Shown: positions 15,506 through 24,297 of the stretch, in pieces | Layout of the letters: each line of letters starts with the position of its first letter | Position numbering within the stretch: the stretch's first letter is position 1 | Assembly: GCF_014208045.1 (NCBI RefSeq) | Contig: NZ_JACHML010000001.1 | Span: forward strand, 868,001-932,000 | Reading direction: 5' to 3' | DNA length: 64,000 nucleotides | Source of the DNA: Microbacterium thalassium | GTDB taxonomy: Bacteria > Actinomycetota > Actinomycetes > Actinomycetales > Microbacteriaceae | Notes under the pieces: generated by a model | Databases searched by the model: none | The model's input: only the letters and a program-made list of their open reading frames with translations | Told to the model about the DNA's origin: nothing | Position numbers and translations under genes: made by a program

Positions 15506-16657
15506 GTGAACCCTCACCCACGCAAGACGCAGCGCGCGGTCCTCGCGGCCGCAGGCGCGGCGGCGCTCGCCCTGTTCCTGAGCGCCTGTTCGTCCGCAAC
15601 CGTCGCCAGCGAGAGCGACCCGACCGAGCCTGCCGCCGATGCCACATCGTCGCTCCAGGTGGCCTATGACGGCGTCGTCGGCGCCCCGGCCACCGACACC
15701 GTTCCGGTCACCCCCGACCTGACCGCCTGGATCGTCTCGTGCGGCGAGTTCTCGACGACATGCGCCGCTCCGTCGGCAGGCGCCCTCGAGGCCGCCGGCT
15801 CGATCGGCTGGGACGCGTCGGTGTGCGACGGCGAGCTCAACCCCGACGGATGGGGGAACTGCATCCGTCAGGGCATCGCGGCGGCCGCGGACGTCATCAT
15901 CACGATCGGGCAGGACTGCGGCGCCGTCAGCGGTGCCCTGCAGGAGGCCGCAACCGCAGGGATCACCACGATCAACGTCGGAGGGCTCGACTGTGAGGAG
16001 CCGCTGTACTCGGGCACCATCCAGATGCTCGACGGCTACAGCTACGACGAGTACTGGGAAGAGGTGGGCACGCTGCAGGCCGAATGGCTCATCGGGAAGA
16101 CCGACGGCGCCGCCAAGCTCCTGGCCATCGAGTTCAACGACACCCAGTGGGGACCGCTGATCGCCAAGGGCCTCACCGACCGGCTCGCCGACTGCGAGGG
16201 CTGCGAGATCGTCGGCTCGGTCCAGCTGTCCAACTCCGATCTCGCCACCGGCGCGCTCCCGCAGAAGTTCTCCACGGCGCTGCTCCAGCACGCCGACGCG
16301 AACGCCGTCGCCGTTCCCATCGACGGATGGTTCCTCGCCGGACTCGCACAGGCCATCAACGCCTCGGGTCGCAGCGACGAGCTCAACGTGATCGGCAACT
16401 TCGGATCGATCCCGAACTGGGAGGTCATCCGCTCGAACGGCGGCCAGGACGCCACCGTCGCGAGCGCGGCCGAGTGGAACGGGTGGGCCGGTGTCGACGC
16501 CGCCCTGCGGGTCCTCGCGGGTCAGGATCTGGTGCCCGCGGGCATCGGACTGCAGGTCGTCGACGCCGACACCAACCTCCCGGCCGCCGGGCAGCCGTTC
16601 GTCTACACGCCGGCGATCGACTTCAAGGCGGACTACCAGGCGATCTGGGAGAACTGA
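15506..16657 (+). CDS. ABC transporter substrate-binding lipoprotein (type 1 periplasmic-binding fold)
   Basis: A 383-residue exported lipoprotein. The signal peptide ends in the lipobox LSAC (residues about 22-32, LFLSACSS), so the mature protein is anchored by a lipidated cysteine. The rest resembles sugar-type binding proteins of the RbsB superfamily, with an odd Cys-rich start (SCGEFSTTCAAP, DASVCDGELNPDGWGNC, GGLDCEE) that may form disulfides. GTG 15506 has AAAGGAG 5 nt upstream. It is followed at once by an RbsA-like ATPase and an RbsC-like permease. Given the regulon, the ligand is probably an aromatic or side-chain compound rather than a sugar, by inference. Confidence 0.88.
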   Translation: MNPHPRKTQRAVLAAAGAAALALFLSACSSATVASESDPTEPAADATSSLQVAYDGVVGAPATDTVPVTPDLTAWIVSCGEFSTTCAAPSAGALEAAGSIGWDASVCDGELNPDGWGNCIRQGIAAAADVIITIGQDCGAVSGALQEAATAGITTINVGGLDCEEPLYSGTIQMLDGYSYDEYWEEVGTLQAEWLIGKTDGAAKLLAIEFNDTQWGPLIAKGLTDRLADCEGCEIVGSVQLSNSDLATGALPQKFSTALLQHADANAVAVPIDGWFLAGLAQAINASGRSDELNVIGNFGSIPNWEVIRSNGGQDATVASAAEWNGWAGVDAALRVLAGQDLVPAGIGLQVVDADTNLPAAGQPFVYTPAIDFKADYQAIWEN

Positions 16658-16658
16658 C

Positions 16659-18203
16659 GTGACCACCGAGCAGCGCGCACCGAGCCCGAGCGAGGCCGCC
16701 TTCAGCGCGACAGGAGTGTCCAAGACGTTCGGACACTTCCGTGCACTGGTCGACGCCGAACTGACTGTTCGTCGGGGGACGGTCCACGCGCTGCTCGGTG
16801 GCAACGGATCGGGCAAGTCCACCTTCATCAAGTGCCTCGCCGGCGTCTACACCGCCGATGGCGGCGAACTGAGGATCGCGGACCGCTCCCTCGAGCTGGG
16901 AGGACTTCACCCCGAGACCGCCCACGGGCTCGGTCTGCGGTTCGTGCATCAGGATCTGGGACTGTTCCCACAGCTGACGATCAGCGAGAACATCGCGCTG
17001 AGCCGCGGCTACCCCACGCGCTGGACCGCCGTCCGCGAGAAGCTCCTGCGACGTCGAGCGCAGGACCTCCTCGACGCGTTCGAGATCGACGCGCGGCCGC
17101 ACACCCGGGTCGCCGATCTGCGGCCCAGTCAGCGGGCGATGCTCGCGATCGCGCGAGCGCTCGACGACGCCGACTCCGCCGACAGCATCCTGCTGCTCGA
17201 CGAACCGACTGCGGCGCTCGGCGAGCACGACGCGCAGGACCTGATGGACGCCGTCCGTCGCCGCGCGGACGAGGGACAGACCGTCGTGCTCGTGAGCCAT
17301 CGGTTCAACGAGATCGCCTCGGTGGCAGACGATGTCACGGTCTTCCGCGATGGACGCAACGTCGGCAGCGCGCCCCTGGGCGACATGCCCCTCGGGCGGG
17401 TCGTCAGCCTCATGACCGGCGGCGAGAGCCGCGAGATGCCCGAATCCTTCGTCGAGCACGCGCCGGGAGCACCGGCGCTGTCGGTCGGATCCCTCCGCAC
17501 CGGCAGTTGCCGAGACGCGACCTTCGAGGTCGGTGCCGGCGAGATCCTGGGGTTCGCCGGCCTCGACGGATCGGGACACAGCGACGTCCTCGCCGGGCTG
17601 TTCGGCGCGATCCCGTCCGAGGCCGAGGACGTCGCCCTCGGGGGAGAGCGCTTCCGCCCTCACTCGCCCGCCGAGGCGATGGCCGCCGGCGCCGCGTTCA
17701 TCCCGCAGGACCGGCATGCCGACGCCGCGTTCACGAACATGTCGATCACCCAGAATCTGTCCGTCACCATCCTCGACAGAATCTGGAACGGCTTCGCTCT
17801 GAGCAGCGGTCGCGAACACCACGCCGCCGCCGACACGATCAGCCGGTTCTCCATCCGCGCCGCGAGCGTGGACGCCCCGCTCGGTGTGCTCTCCGGCGGC
17901 AATCAGCAGAAGGTGGTCCTGGGTCGCTGGCTTCAGAGATCGCCCCGACTGCTTCTCCTGGTGGAGCCGACGCAGGGTGTGGACGTCGTCGCACGCCACG
18001 ACATCTACACCAGCATCGCCGCCGCAGCGCGCGGCGGGGCGACAGTGCTCGTCGCCTCGTCGGACATCGATGAGCTGCTTGCGATCACGCATCGCATCGC
18101 CGTGTTCCGCAATGGGCGGATCGCCACTTTCCTGCACACCGCGAGCACCACTCGCGACGAGATCACCAACGCGATGTTGGCTGAGGAGCCAGTCGACGCA
18201 TGA
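16659..18203 (+). CDS. ABC transporter ATP-binding protein, RbsA-type tandem NBDs
   Basis: A 514-residue protein with two ATPase domains. The first has Walker A GGNGSGKST and Walker B LLLLDEPTAAL but a degenerate signature (LRPSQRAMLAIARAL). The second has the degenerate Walker A GLDGSGHSD usual in RbsA-like proteins and an intact signature LSGGNQQKVVLGR. In domain 2 the Walker B Asp is replaced: LLLLVEPTQGVD instead of LLLLDEPT. The ATPase cycle therefore depends on the composite site using the intact Walker A/B of domain 1. GTG 16659 follows the previous stop by 1 nt, and the permease start overlaps its stop. Confidence 0.92.
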   Translation: MTTEQRAPSPSEAAFSATGVSKTFGHFRALVDAELTVRRGTVHALLGGNGSGKSTFIKCLAGVYTADGGELRIADRSLELGGLHPETAHGLGLRFVHQDLGLFPQLTISENIALSRGYPTRWTAVREKLLRRRAQDLLDAFEIDARPHTRVADLRPSQRAMLAIARALDDADSADSILLLDEPTAALGEHDAQDLMDAVRRRADEGQTVVLVSHRFNEIASVADDVTVFRDGRNVGSAPLGDMPLGRVVSLMTGGESREMPESFVEHAPGAPALSVGSLRTGSCRDATFEVGAGEILGFAGLDGSGHSDVLAGLFGAIPSEAEDVALGGERFRPHSPAEAMAAGAAFIPQDRHADAAFTNMSITQNLSVTILDRIWNGFALSSGREHHAAADTISRFSIRAASVDAPLGVLSGGNQQKVVLGRWLQRSPRLLLLVEPTQGVDVVARHDIYTSIAAAARGGATVLVASSDIDELLAITHRIAVFRNGRIATFLHTASTTRDEITNAMLAEEPVDA

Positions 18204-19219
18204 CGACCACGACAACCACAAGAACCACGACGGCCACCCGGACCATCCCGGTCCAGCGCAAGAGCATGACCGTCGTCGGCGAGCGCTACGGGCTGCTCAT
18301 CCTGCTCCTCGCGATGATCGCGTTCTTCTCGATCCTCCCCGCGAGCTCCGGCGCGTTCTTCACCACCGCGAACCTCTCGGTCGTCCTGGCCAACCAATCG
18401 GTGGTCCTGGTCTGCGCGATCGCCGTGATGCTCCCGCTCATCACCGGCAACTTCGACTTCTCCGTGGGCGCGAGCGCGGTCGCCTCGGCGATGGTGTGCG
18501 CGGCCGCCCAGGCGCACGCAGGGCTCCCCGTGATCGTCGCGATCGTCCTCGCGATCGTGACCGGGGGCGCGATCGGACTGCTCAACGGCTGGCTGGTCGC
18601 ACGCCTCCACCTGGATGCGTTCATCACCACCCTCGGTGTCGCGACCGCGATCGCCGGGCTGGTGCAGTGGTACTCCGGCGGTCTTCCCATCTACGGCATC
18701 GACGCGTCGATGATCAGCTTCGGATCCGGGACGTTCCTGGGGCTGCCGATGGTGGTCTACGTGGTGGTCGCCGTCGCCCTGGCCGCCTGGTACCTGCTGA
18801 GCTGGACGCCCTTCGGGCGCCGCATGTACGCGCTGGGGTCGAACCGGCGCGCCGCCGACCTCGTCGGCATCGACAGCACGCGCCTCACCTTCCTCGGCTT
18901 CGTGCTCGCCGGAAGCCTCGCCGGCGTCGCCGGCATCCTGCTCTCGGCACGGACCGGCGGCGCGAACCCGGGCGCCGGAACCGAACTGCTCTTCCCCGCT
19001 CTCGCCGCCGTCTTCCTCGGAGCGACCGCGATCCGTCCGGGCCGCTTCAACGTCCCCGGCACCGTCCTGGGCGTTCTCTTCGTGGCGGTGAGCGTCAGCG
19101 GACTCACCCTCGCCGGGGCGCAGTCGTGGGTCGACTCCGTGTTCAACGGCGTGGCGCTCGTGCTCGCGGTGTTCGTCTCGACGCATCTGCGCCGTCGCAG
19201 GGAAGGACGTGGACGATGA
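18200..19219 (+). CDS. ABC transporter permease, RbsC type
   Basis: A 339-residue integral membrane protein with about 9-10 helices after a Thr-rich cytoplasmic N-terminus (MTTTTTTRTTTATRT). It has the family's GNFDFSVGA segment and the cytoplasmic EAA-like loop PFGRRMYALGSNRRAADLVGI that contacts the ATPase. It completes a binding protein-ATPase-permease set with the two preceding genes. Both ends overlap neighbours by 4 nt (ATGA at 18200 and 19216), so the flavin monooxygenase is translated from the same mRNA. Confidence 0.92.
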   Translation: MTTTTTTRTTTATRTIPVQRKSMTVVGERYGLLILLLAMIAFFSILPASSGAFFTTANLSVVLANQSVVLVCAIAVMLPLITGNFDFSVGASAVASAMVCAAAQAHAGLPVIVAIVLAIVTGGAIGLLNGWLVARLHLDAFITTLGVATAIAGLVQWYSGGLPIYGIDASMISFGSGTFLGLPMVVYVVVAVALAAWYLLSWTPFGRRMYALGSNRRAADLVGIDSTRLTFLGFVLAGSLAGVAGILLSARTGGANPGAGTELLFPALAAVFLGATAIRPGRFNVPGTVLGVLFVAVSVSGLTLAGAQSWVDSVFNGVALVLAVFVSTHLRRRREGRGR

Positions 19220-20349
19220 CCGCCGTCGCAAAGGTCGTGATCGCCGGCGGAGGGATCACCGGACTGGCCACCGCCGCCCTCCTCGCCGAGGCCGGGATCC
19301 AGGTGGACGTCCTCGAGGCCCACCGGACCTCCGAGCCGCTCGGCTCCGGCATCAGCCTCCAGGGGAACGCGCTGCGGATGCTCGACCGCGTCGGTGTCTG
19401 GGACGAGGTGCGGGCCGCCGCATCCGTCTTCGACGGGCTCGTCCTGCGCGCACCCGATGCGGCCGGCACCGAGATCTTCCGGGTCGACACCCATCGGGCG
19501 GGCGGTGCCGACTATCCCGCCGCGGCGGGCATGTACCGACCCGACCTGGCACGGATCCTCCGTGATCGAGCCGACACGGTGGGTGCCGTCGTGCACGACA
19601 GGCAGAGGGTCACGGCGGTCACGCAGCACAGCGCCGGCGTGACGGTCACGACGGATGCCGGACTCACCATCGAAGCGGACCTGCTGATCGGTGCCGACGG
19701 CCTGCATTCGAGCGTCCGCTCCCTGATCGGGATCGACGCGCGACCCGAGATGCTCGACTTCGGCGTGTGGCGGGCGTTCGTCCCGCTGATCCCCGGCGTC
19801 GACTGCACCGAGCTCATCTACGGGGGTGCCGCGTACTACTCCGGATATTCGCCGACCGGGCCCGACACGATGTATGCGTACATCGTCGACGACTACGTCG
19901 ACCGCTCGCACCTGTCGCCGGAGGAGATGCTCGAGCAGATGCGCGGTCTGGCGGCGCAGTATCACGGCCCCTGGGACGCGATCGGAGAGCACCTCACCGA
20001 CGCCTCACTCGTGAACTACTCGCGAATGAGCTTCTTCACCCTCCCCGGCGACTGGCATCGCGGTCGCGTCGCGCTCATCGGCGACGCCGCCCACAGCTGC
20101 CCGCCCACGCTCGCGCAGGGAGCGGCGCAGGGCCTCGAAGACGCCGTCGTCCTCGCGGAGCTGCTCGCGACACGGACCGCTCTCGACAGCGGGCTGTGGG
20201 CCGACTTCTACGCCCGACGGCTGCCCCGGGCGAAGGCCGTCGTCGAGAGCTCGCTCCAGATCGCGGAGTGGCGGCGCTCACCCGGCAACGACCGCGAGTC
20301 GGCGGAGCTCATGACCGAGGTCAGCGAACTGCTGTCGCAGCCGCTGTGA
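19216..20349 (+). CDS. FAD-dependent aromatic monooxygenase
   Basis: A 377-residue group A flavoprotein hydroxylase. The FAD/NAD(P)H fingerprints are GGGITGLATA at the N-terminus, LIGADGLHSSVR (DG motif) and ALIGDAAHSCPPTLAQGAAQGLEDA (GD motif). It should insert one oxygen into a phenol or hydroxypyridine, preparing a catechol-like product for the dioxygenase at 12 kb. Salicylate-hydroxylase, 3-hydroxybenzoate 6-hydroxylase and 2,6-dihydroxypyridine 3-monooxygenase are family relatives; the last is interesting because the gene at 14154 resembles its pathway partner. The long upstream extension of the frame is the antisense/shadow of the transporter genes; ATG 19216 overlaps the permease stop. 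Confidence 0.9.
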   Translation: MTAVAKVVIAGGGITGLATAALLAEAGIQVDVLEAHRTSEPLGSGISLQGNALRMLDRVGVWDEVRAAASVFDGLVLRAPDAAGTEIFRVDTHRAGGADYPAAAGMYRPDLARILRDRADTVGAVVHDRQRVTAVTQHSAGVTVTTDAGLTIEADLLIGADGLHSSVRSLIGIDARPEMLDFGVWRAFVPLIPGVDCTELIYGGAAYYSGYSPTGPDTMYAYIVDDYVDRSHLSPEEMLEQMRGLAAQYHGPWDAIGEHLTDASLVNYSRMSFFTLPGDWHRGRVALIGDAAHSCPPTLAQGAAQGLEDAVVLAELLATRTALDSGLWADFYARRLPRAKAVVESSLQIAEWRRSPGNDRESAELMTEVSELLSQPL

Positions 20350-20440
20350 CCGAACCGCGCGACGGACGCCATCGAGGCGGAGCCGTCGGCCGGCCGCCCC
20401 ACCCTCATCTCTCACCGACCCATCGAGGAGTACCCGCACG

Positions 20441-21451
20441 ATGACCGCACCACCCGCCGCCCCCGTCGCACTCGCCCGCTACCGGGAGGGCGACGGCATC
20501 CGACTCGGCCTCGTCGCCGGCGACCGGATCCGCCCTCTGGACCACCAGGACCTCGGCGCGTCCGGGCTCAACGAGTTCCTGAGCGACCCCGACTGGGATC
20601 GGCTCGTCGCGCTGGCGGCATCGGAGGGGGGAGACTGGATGCCGCTGGGCGAGGTCACGCTCACCGCCCCGGTGGAGCCGCGCCAGGTGATCCAGGCCGG
20701 CGCGAACTACCGGCAGCACGTCATCGAGCTGGTCGCGGCGGGCCTGACGAACACGAGCGATCGCACGCCCGAACAGGCGCGCGAATTCGCAGCGACCATC
20801 ATGGACGACCGAGCCGCCAACGGCGAGCCGTACTTCTTCATCGGTCTGCCCGCCGCCGTCGTCGGCGATGATGTGCCGCTCGTCCTGCCGACCTACAGCG
20901 AGCAGCACGACTGGGAGCTCGAACTGGCGGTCGTGATCGGCCGTGAGGCGTTCCGCGTCTCGCGCGAACAGGCGACCGACCATATCGCCGGGTACACGAT
21001 CGTCAACGACATCACGACGCGCGATCTGGTGTTCCGCCAGGACATGAAGGAGATCGGCACCGACTGGTACCGCTCCAAGAACGCCCCCGGATTCCTCCCG
21101 ACCGGCCCCTTCCTCGTCCCGGCGCCGTACGTCGACGGCGGGAAGCTCGCGCTGACGCTCGATCTGAACGGCGATCGGATGCAGGACGGCAACACCGACG
21201 ACCTGCTCTTCGACATCTCGGCTCTGGTCTCGGGCGCATCGCAGACGATGCCTCTGCTTCCGGGCGACATCCTCCTCACGGGGAGCCCCGCGGGCAACGG
21301 CATGCACTGGCGGAGATTCCTGCGCGAGGGCGACGTGATGACCGGATCGATCGAGGGCCTCGGCGTCCAGGTGGTCCGCTGCGTCGCGGAGGCACCGCCC
21401 GCCCCGGATCGCAACGTGGCACTCGCGGCCGGCGGAACGGCGCGGTCGTGA
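20441..21451 (+). CDS. Fumarylacetoacetate hydrolase family protein (second copy)
   Basis: A 336-residue FAH-family enzyme. The domain begins near QVIQAGANYRQHVIE, with metal-site segments DWELELAVVIG and TIVNDITTRDL and the closing GDILLTGSPAGNG. It differs clearly from the copy at 9999, so the two probably act on different intermediates (for example hydrolase versus hydratase/decarboxylase). ATG 20441 has GAGGAG at about 10 nt. Its last codon overlaps the GTG of the cyclase-family gene by 4 nt. Confidence 0.9.
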   Translation: MTAPPAAPVALARYREGDGIRLGLVAGDRIRPLDHQDLGASGLNEFLSDPDWDRLVALAASEGGDWMPLGEVTLTAPVEPRQVIQAGANYRQHVIELVAAGLTNTSDRTPEQAREFAATIMDDRAANGEPYFFIGLPAAVVGDDVPLVLPTYSEQHDWELELAVVIGREAFRVSREQATDHIAGYTIVNDITTRDLVFRQDMKEIGTDWYRSKNAPGFLPTGPFLVPAPYVDGGKLALTLDLNGDRMQDGNTDDLLFDISALVSGASQTMPLLPGDILLTGSPAGNGMHWRRFLREGDVMTGSIEGLGVQVVRCVAEAPPAPDRNVALAAGGTARS

Positions 21452-22479
21452 GCGTGCGCGTCGAGCGCGTCGAGGACGCGACAGGACTCCCCGGCGATGA
21501 CCCGGCAGACCTCGATCGAAACGACCCCGAGGCCGAGATCGCGGCGCGCGCCGCGGCCTTCGGCAACTGGGGCCGGTGGGGGCCGGACGACGTCCTCGGC
21601 ACCCTCAACTTCATCGACCCGCAGAAGAGGGTGGAGGCCGCCTCGCTCGTGCGCTCGGGAGCCGTCGTGTCCCTCGCACAGCGGTTCGACACCGAGGGGC
21701 CGCAGCGGGGCTGGCGCCGGCGCACCAACCCGGTGCACACGATGACCGACACCGGCACCGACGCCGAACGCGGCTCCCAGGGCTTCCCGCACGGCATCGG
21801 CGGCGCGGACGATGTGATCGCGATGCCGCTGCAGTGCTCGACCCAGTGGGACGGCCTCGGCCACATCTTCGACCACGGCATGGCATGGAACGGACGCCGC
21901 GCAGGTGACGTCGTCACCAGCGACGGCGACCTCGTCACAGGCATCGAGCACGCGGCATCCGTCGTCGCATCCCGTGGCGTCCTGCTCGACGTTGGCCGGT
22001 TCCTGCGACCCGAGACGGGGGAGCTCGAGGACGGCTACGCGATCACCGCGGCTGATCTCGAGGCGACGATCGCGGCCCAGGGCGCGTCGAGCGCGGTCGG
22101 GCGCGGCGACATCGTTCTCGTCCGCACCGGCCAGTTCACCCGCACGCGTCGCGACGGGTGGGGCGAGTACGCCGGCGGGCCGGCCCCGGGGCTGTCCCTC
22201 ACGACCGCCGGGTGGCTGCATCGGACCGAGATCGCCGCGATCGCCACGGACACGTGGGGGTTCGAGGTGCGGCCGAACGAGTTCGACGTCCCCGCCTTCC
22301 AACCGCTGCATCAGGTGGTGATCCCGAACATGGGCCTCACCATCGGCGAGATGTGGAATCTGGACGAACTGGCAGCCCTGTGCGCGCAGGACGGCCGTTA
22401 CGACTTCCTGCTGTCGGCCGCGCCCCTCCCCATCACGGGTGCGGTCGGGTCGCCGATCAACCCCATCGCCATCCTCTAG
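21448..22479 (+). CDS. Cyclase-family (kynurenine formamidase-like) metal hydrolase
   Basis: A 343-residue protein of the cyclase/KynB superfamily. The metal motif normally written HxGTHxDxPxH appears as CSTQWDGLGHIFDHG, a form seen in the longer plant/bacterial cyclase-like branch. GDIVLVRTGQF and the C-terminal HQVVIPNMGLTIGEMWNLDELA are also typical. Members hydrolyse amides or lactones. Here it may open a cyclic intermediate or an N-formyl/amide product. The start is GTG 21448, coupled to the FAH gene by GTGA; it is followed by the second ACMSD-like gene. Confidence 0.85.
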   Translation: MSVRVERVEDATGLPGDDPADLDRNDPEAEIAARAAAFGNWGRWGPDDVLGTLNFIDPQKRVEAASLVRSGAVVSLAQRFDTEGPQRGWRRRTNPVHTMTDTGTDAERGSQGFPHGIGGADDVIAMPLQCSTQWDGLGHIFDHGMAWNGRRAGDVVTSDGDLVTGIEHAASVVASRGVLLDVGRFLRPETGELEDGYAITAADLEATIAAQGASSAVGRGDIVLVRTGQFTRTRRDGWGEYAGGPAPGLSLTTAGWLHRTEIAAIATDTWGFEVRPNEFDVPAFQPLHQVVIPNMGLTIGEMWNLDELAALCAQDGRYDFLLSAAPLPITGAVGSPINPIAIL

Positions 22480-22512
22480 CCGAACCGCACCACGAGACAG
22501 AGAGGTCCTCGC

Positions 22513-23526
22513 ATGACCACCGACGTCCACGCCCACCTTCTGATGCCCGGGCTCCACGCCGAGGTCGAACGCCGCGCACCGGAGGCGGTGGCAGAGGCGG
22601 CCGCGCTCGAGCTGCGCCGAAACGGTGCGGCGAGCCAGGCGGTCTCCGGCCCGATGGTCGGCTCGCGCATCCCGAAGCTGACCGATGTCACCGTGCGCCT
22701 CGAGGAGATGGACCGGCAGGGAGTCGACCGCCAGTGGGTGTCGGCTTCACCGAACCACTTCTATCCGTGGGCGCCCGAGGATCTCGCAGCGTGGATGGCC
22801 GCAGAGGCCAACAGACTCATCGCCGCGCACGTCGCGCAGGCGCCCGCGCGCCTCCTCGGGCTCGGTGTCGTGCCCCTCCAGCATCCGCATCGCATCGTCG
22901 AGGCGCTCGAGGACGCCGTGCTCGGCCACGGCCTCATCGGCGTCGAGATCTCGTCCTTCGCCGGTGACGTCGAGCTGTCGGATGTGCGACTCGAACCCTT
23001 CTGGAGCAGGGCCGAAGAGCTGGGGGCGATCATCTTCCTGCACCCCTTCGGATGCAGTCTCGATGAGCGCCTCGACCGCTACTACCTCGCCAACACGGTG
23101 GGACAGCCCGTCGAGAACGCCGTCGCGCTGTCACACCTCATCTTCTCGGGCGTGCTCGACCGGCATCCGACCCTCAAGATCGTCGCCGCCCACGGCGGCG
23201 GGTACCTGCCGACGGCGATCGGGCGCAGCGACCACGCGTGGCGGGTGCGTCCCGACGCGCAGCGATGCGCGCATGCGCCGTCGTCGTACCTGCGCAGAAT
23301 CTGGTTCGACACCGTCGTGCACGATGCCACGGCGCTGAACCATCTCGTCGGCGCCGCGGGCGGGTCGCAGGTCGTCCTCGGGAGCGACTATCCGTTCGAC
23401 ATGGGACTCGACGACCCGGTCGCCTTCGTCCGCTCCGCCGGGCTGCCGAGCGTCGTCGTCGAGGCGATCCTGGCAGGCAACGCCGACGCGTTGGTGCAGG
23501 CAACGGTCGAGGCGGCGAGCTTGTAG
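22513..23526 (+). CDS. Amidohydrolase-family (ACMSD-like) decarboxylase
   Basis: A 337-residue TIM-barrel amidohydrolase with a full ACMSD-type metal set: DVHAHLL (HxH), FLHPFG, VAAHGGGYLP and LGSDYPFDMG with the conserved Asp. Relatives decarboxylate 2-amino-3-carboxymuconate semialdehyde, gamma-resorcylate or 5-carboxyvanillate. It is probably active, unlike the Asn variant at 11006. GAGAGG precedes ATG 22513. It closes the plus-strand catabolic operon; no clear terminator follows in the next 160 nt. Confidence 0.9.
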   Translation: MTTDVHAHLLMPGLHAEVERRAPEAVAEAAALELRRNGAASQAVSGPMVGSRIPKLTDVTVRLEEMDRQGVDRQWVSASPNHFYPWAPEDLAAWMAAEANRLIAAHVAQAPARLLGLGVVPLQHPHRIVEALEDAVLGHGLIGVEISSFAGDVELSDVRLEPFWSRAEELGAIIFLHPFGCSLDERLDRYYLANTVGQPVENAVALSHLIFSGVLDRHPTLKIVAAHGGGYLPTAIGRSDHAWRVRPDAQRCAHAPSSYLRRIWFDTVVHDATALNHLVGAAGGSQVVLGSDYPFDMGLDDPVAFVRSAGLPSVVVEAILAGNADALVQATVEAASL

Positions 23527-23690
23527 AGCTGTGCTTCGCCGCCGTTGACGACGGGTGAGTGCTGAGTCCTGCGGTGGGCATCTGGCCCGCAGGTAGGCAT
23601 CGGCCGGTACTCGACTCGCCGGCGCACCTGCGCGAAGCCCGAGCGTTCGTATGGGCCGGAACGTCCGACTCGTGTGGACTGCGAGGAACG

Positions 23691-23942
23691 TCAGATCAGC
23701 CCGTTCCTCGCGGCCCACACGGCTGCCGCCGTCACCGACCGCACATTGAGCCGGTCGCAGATGGCGGCGAGCCGACGTCGGGCCGTCCGTTCCGAGTAGC
23801 CGAGCGCCCGCGCGGCTGAACCCGTGGTGTGGCCCTCGGCCAGGGCACGAAGGAGGCGGACGTCGTCGCGGTCCACGGCAGCATCGCGCGGGTCGATGTT
23901 CATGTGGCGAAGCGCCATCGGCTCGAGCTGTGGTTGGTGCAT
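23691..23942 (-). CDS. Small LuxR-type DNA-binding protein, HTH only
   Basis: An 83-residue protein consisting almost entirely of a GerE/LuxR helix-turn-helix (residues about 25-80: DDVRLLRALAEGHTTGSAARALGYSERTARRRLAAICDRLNVRSVTAAAVWAARNGLI). The typical receiver or ligand domain is missing. It could be a stand-alone regulator, like GerE, or the remnant of a longer one. The start is uncertain (ATG 23942, or the internal Met at residue 9 or 14), because no strong ribosome site is visible. It lies between the aromatic and the rhamnoside modules and is transcribed against both. Confidence 0.65.
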   Translation of the reverse strand: MHQPQLEPMALRHMNIDPRDAAVDRDDVRLLRALAEGHTTGSAARALGYSERTARRRLAAICDRLNVRSVTAAAVWAARNGLI

Positions 23943-24025
23943 CGGCGTCCCCGTCGTTGATCGGACACCCTCATTGAATCCGGCGCATGACCGATGGGTC
24001 GATGGGCGTTCGCGGCAAATCGGCG

Positions 24026-24041
24026 TACCGCGAACACGGTA
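24026..24041. promoter_or_regulatory. Response-regulator-type palindrome, copy 1
   Basis: TACCGCGAACACGGTA is an inverted repeat (TACCG-N6-CGGTA). The same core, TACCGCGAATGCGGTA, forms the centre of the long palindrome at 27943-27980 before the two-component genes; 14 of 16 positions match. It lies 257 nt before the glycosidase start, so it may be an upstream activator site for the NarL-type regulator. Confidence 0.5.
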
Positions 24042-24192
24042 GGTCGGACGAATGGGACCCGCCTGCCCGGGGCGGCGTCGGGTGGGGGATCGCGCAGGGC
24101 GCGCCCGTCGCCGCCGTCGACGTCAGCAGCATCCGGCGGCCATCGACCGCTGGCCGATGTCGGACAACTCGTTGGCAGCCGGAGTGTCGGCC

Positions 24193-24229
24193 TGGTTCAC
24201 TCCTGACCGTCACTGAATCCATTCAATCG
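24193..24229 (+). promoter_or_regulatory. 37-bp promoter box shared with the RhaS gene, copy 1
   Basis: This stretch matches 29911-29947 at about 30 of 37 positions. It contains TGAATCCATTCA (24214-24225), an inverted repeat TGAAT-CC-ATTCA, and TGGTTCACT at its left end. It lies 69-105 nt before the start of the glycosidase gene. Sharing by two rhamnoside genes on different transcripts implies one regulator or one special promoter type. Confidence 0.55.
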
Positions 24230-24297
24230 ATGATGCGACGGCCGGCGCAGGCGCCGGCGCAATCCAGCCCACACGACGACGTCTGGAAGGACCCACG

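Larger units (their letters stand above)
23943..24297. other. 355-nt regulatory region upstream of the first GH106-like gene
   Basis: I see no convincing gene here. The region holds a palindrome at 24026-24041 and a 37-bp box at 24193-24229, both repeated elsewhere in the rhamnoside module and annotated separately. A TGAATCC half-site also occurs near 23975. Confidence 0.6.
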
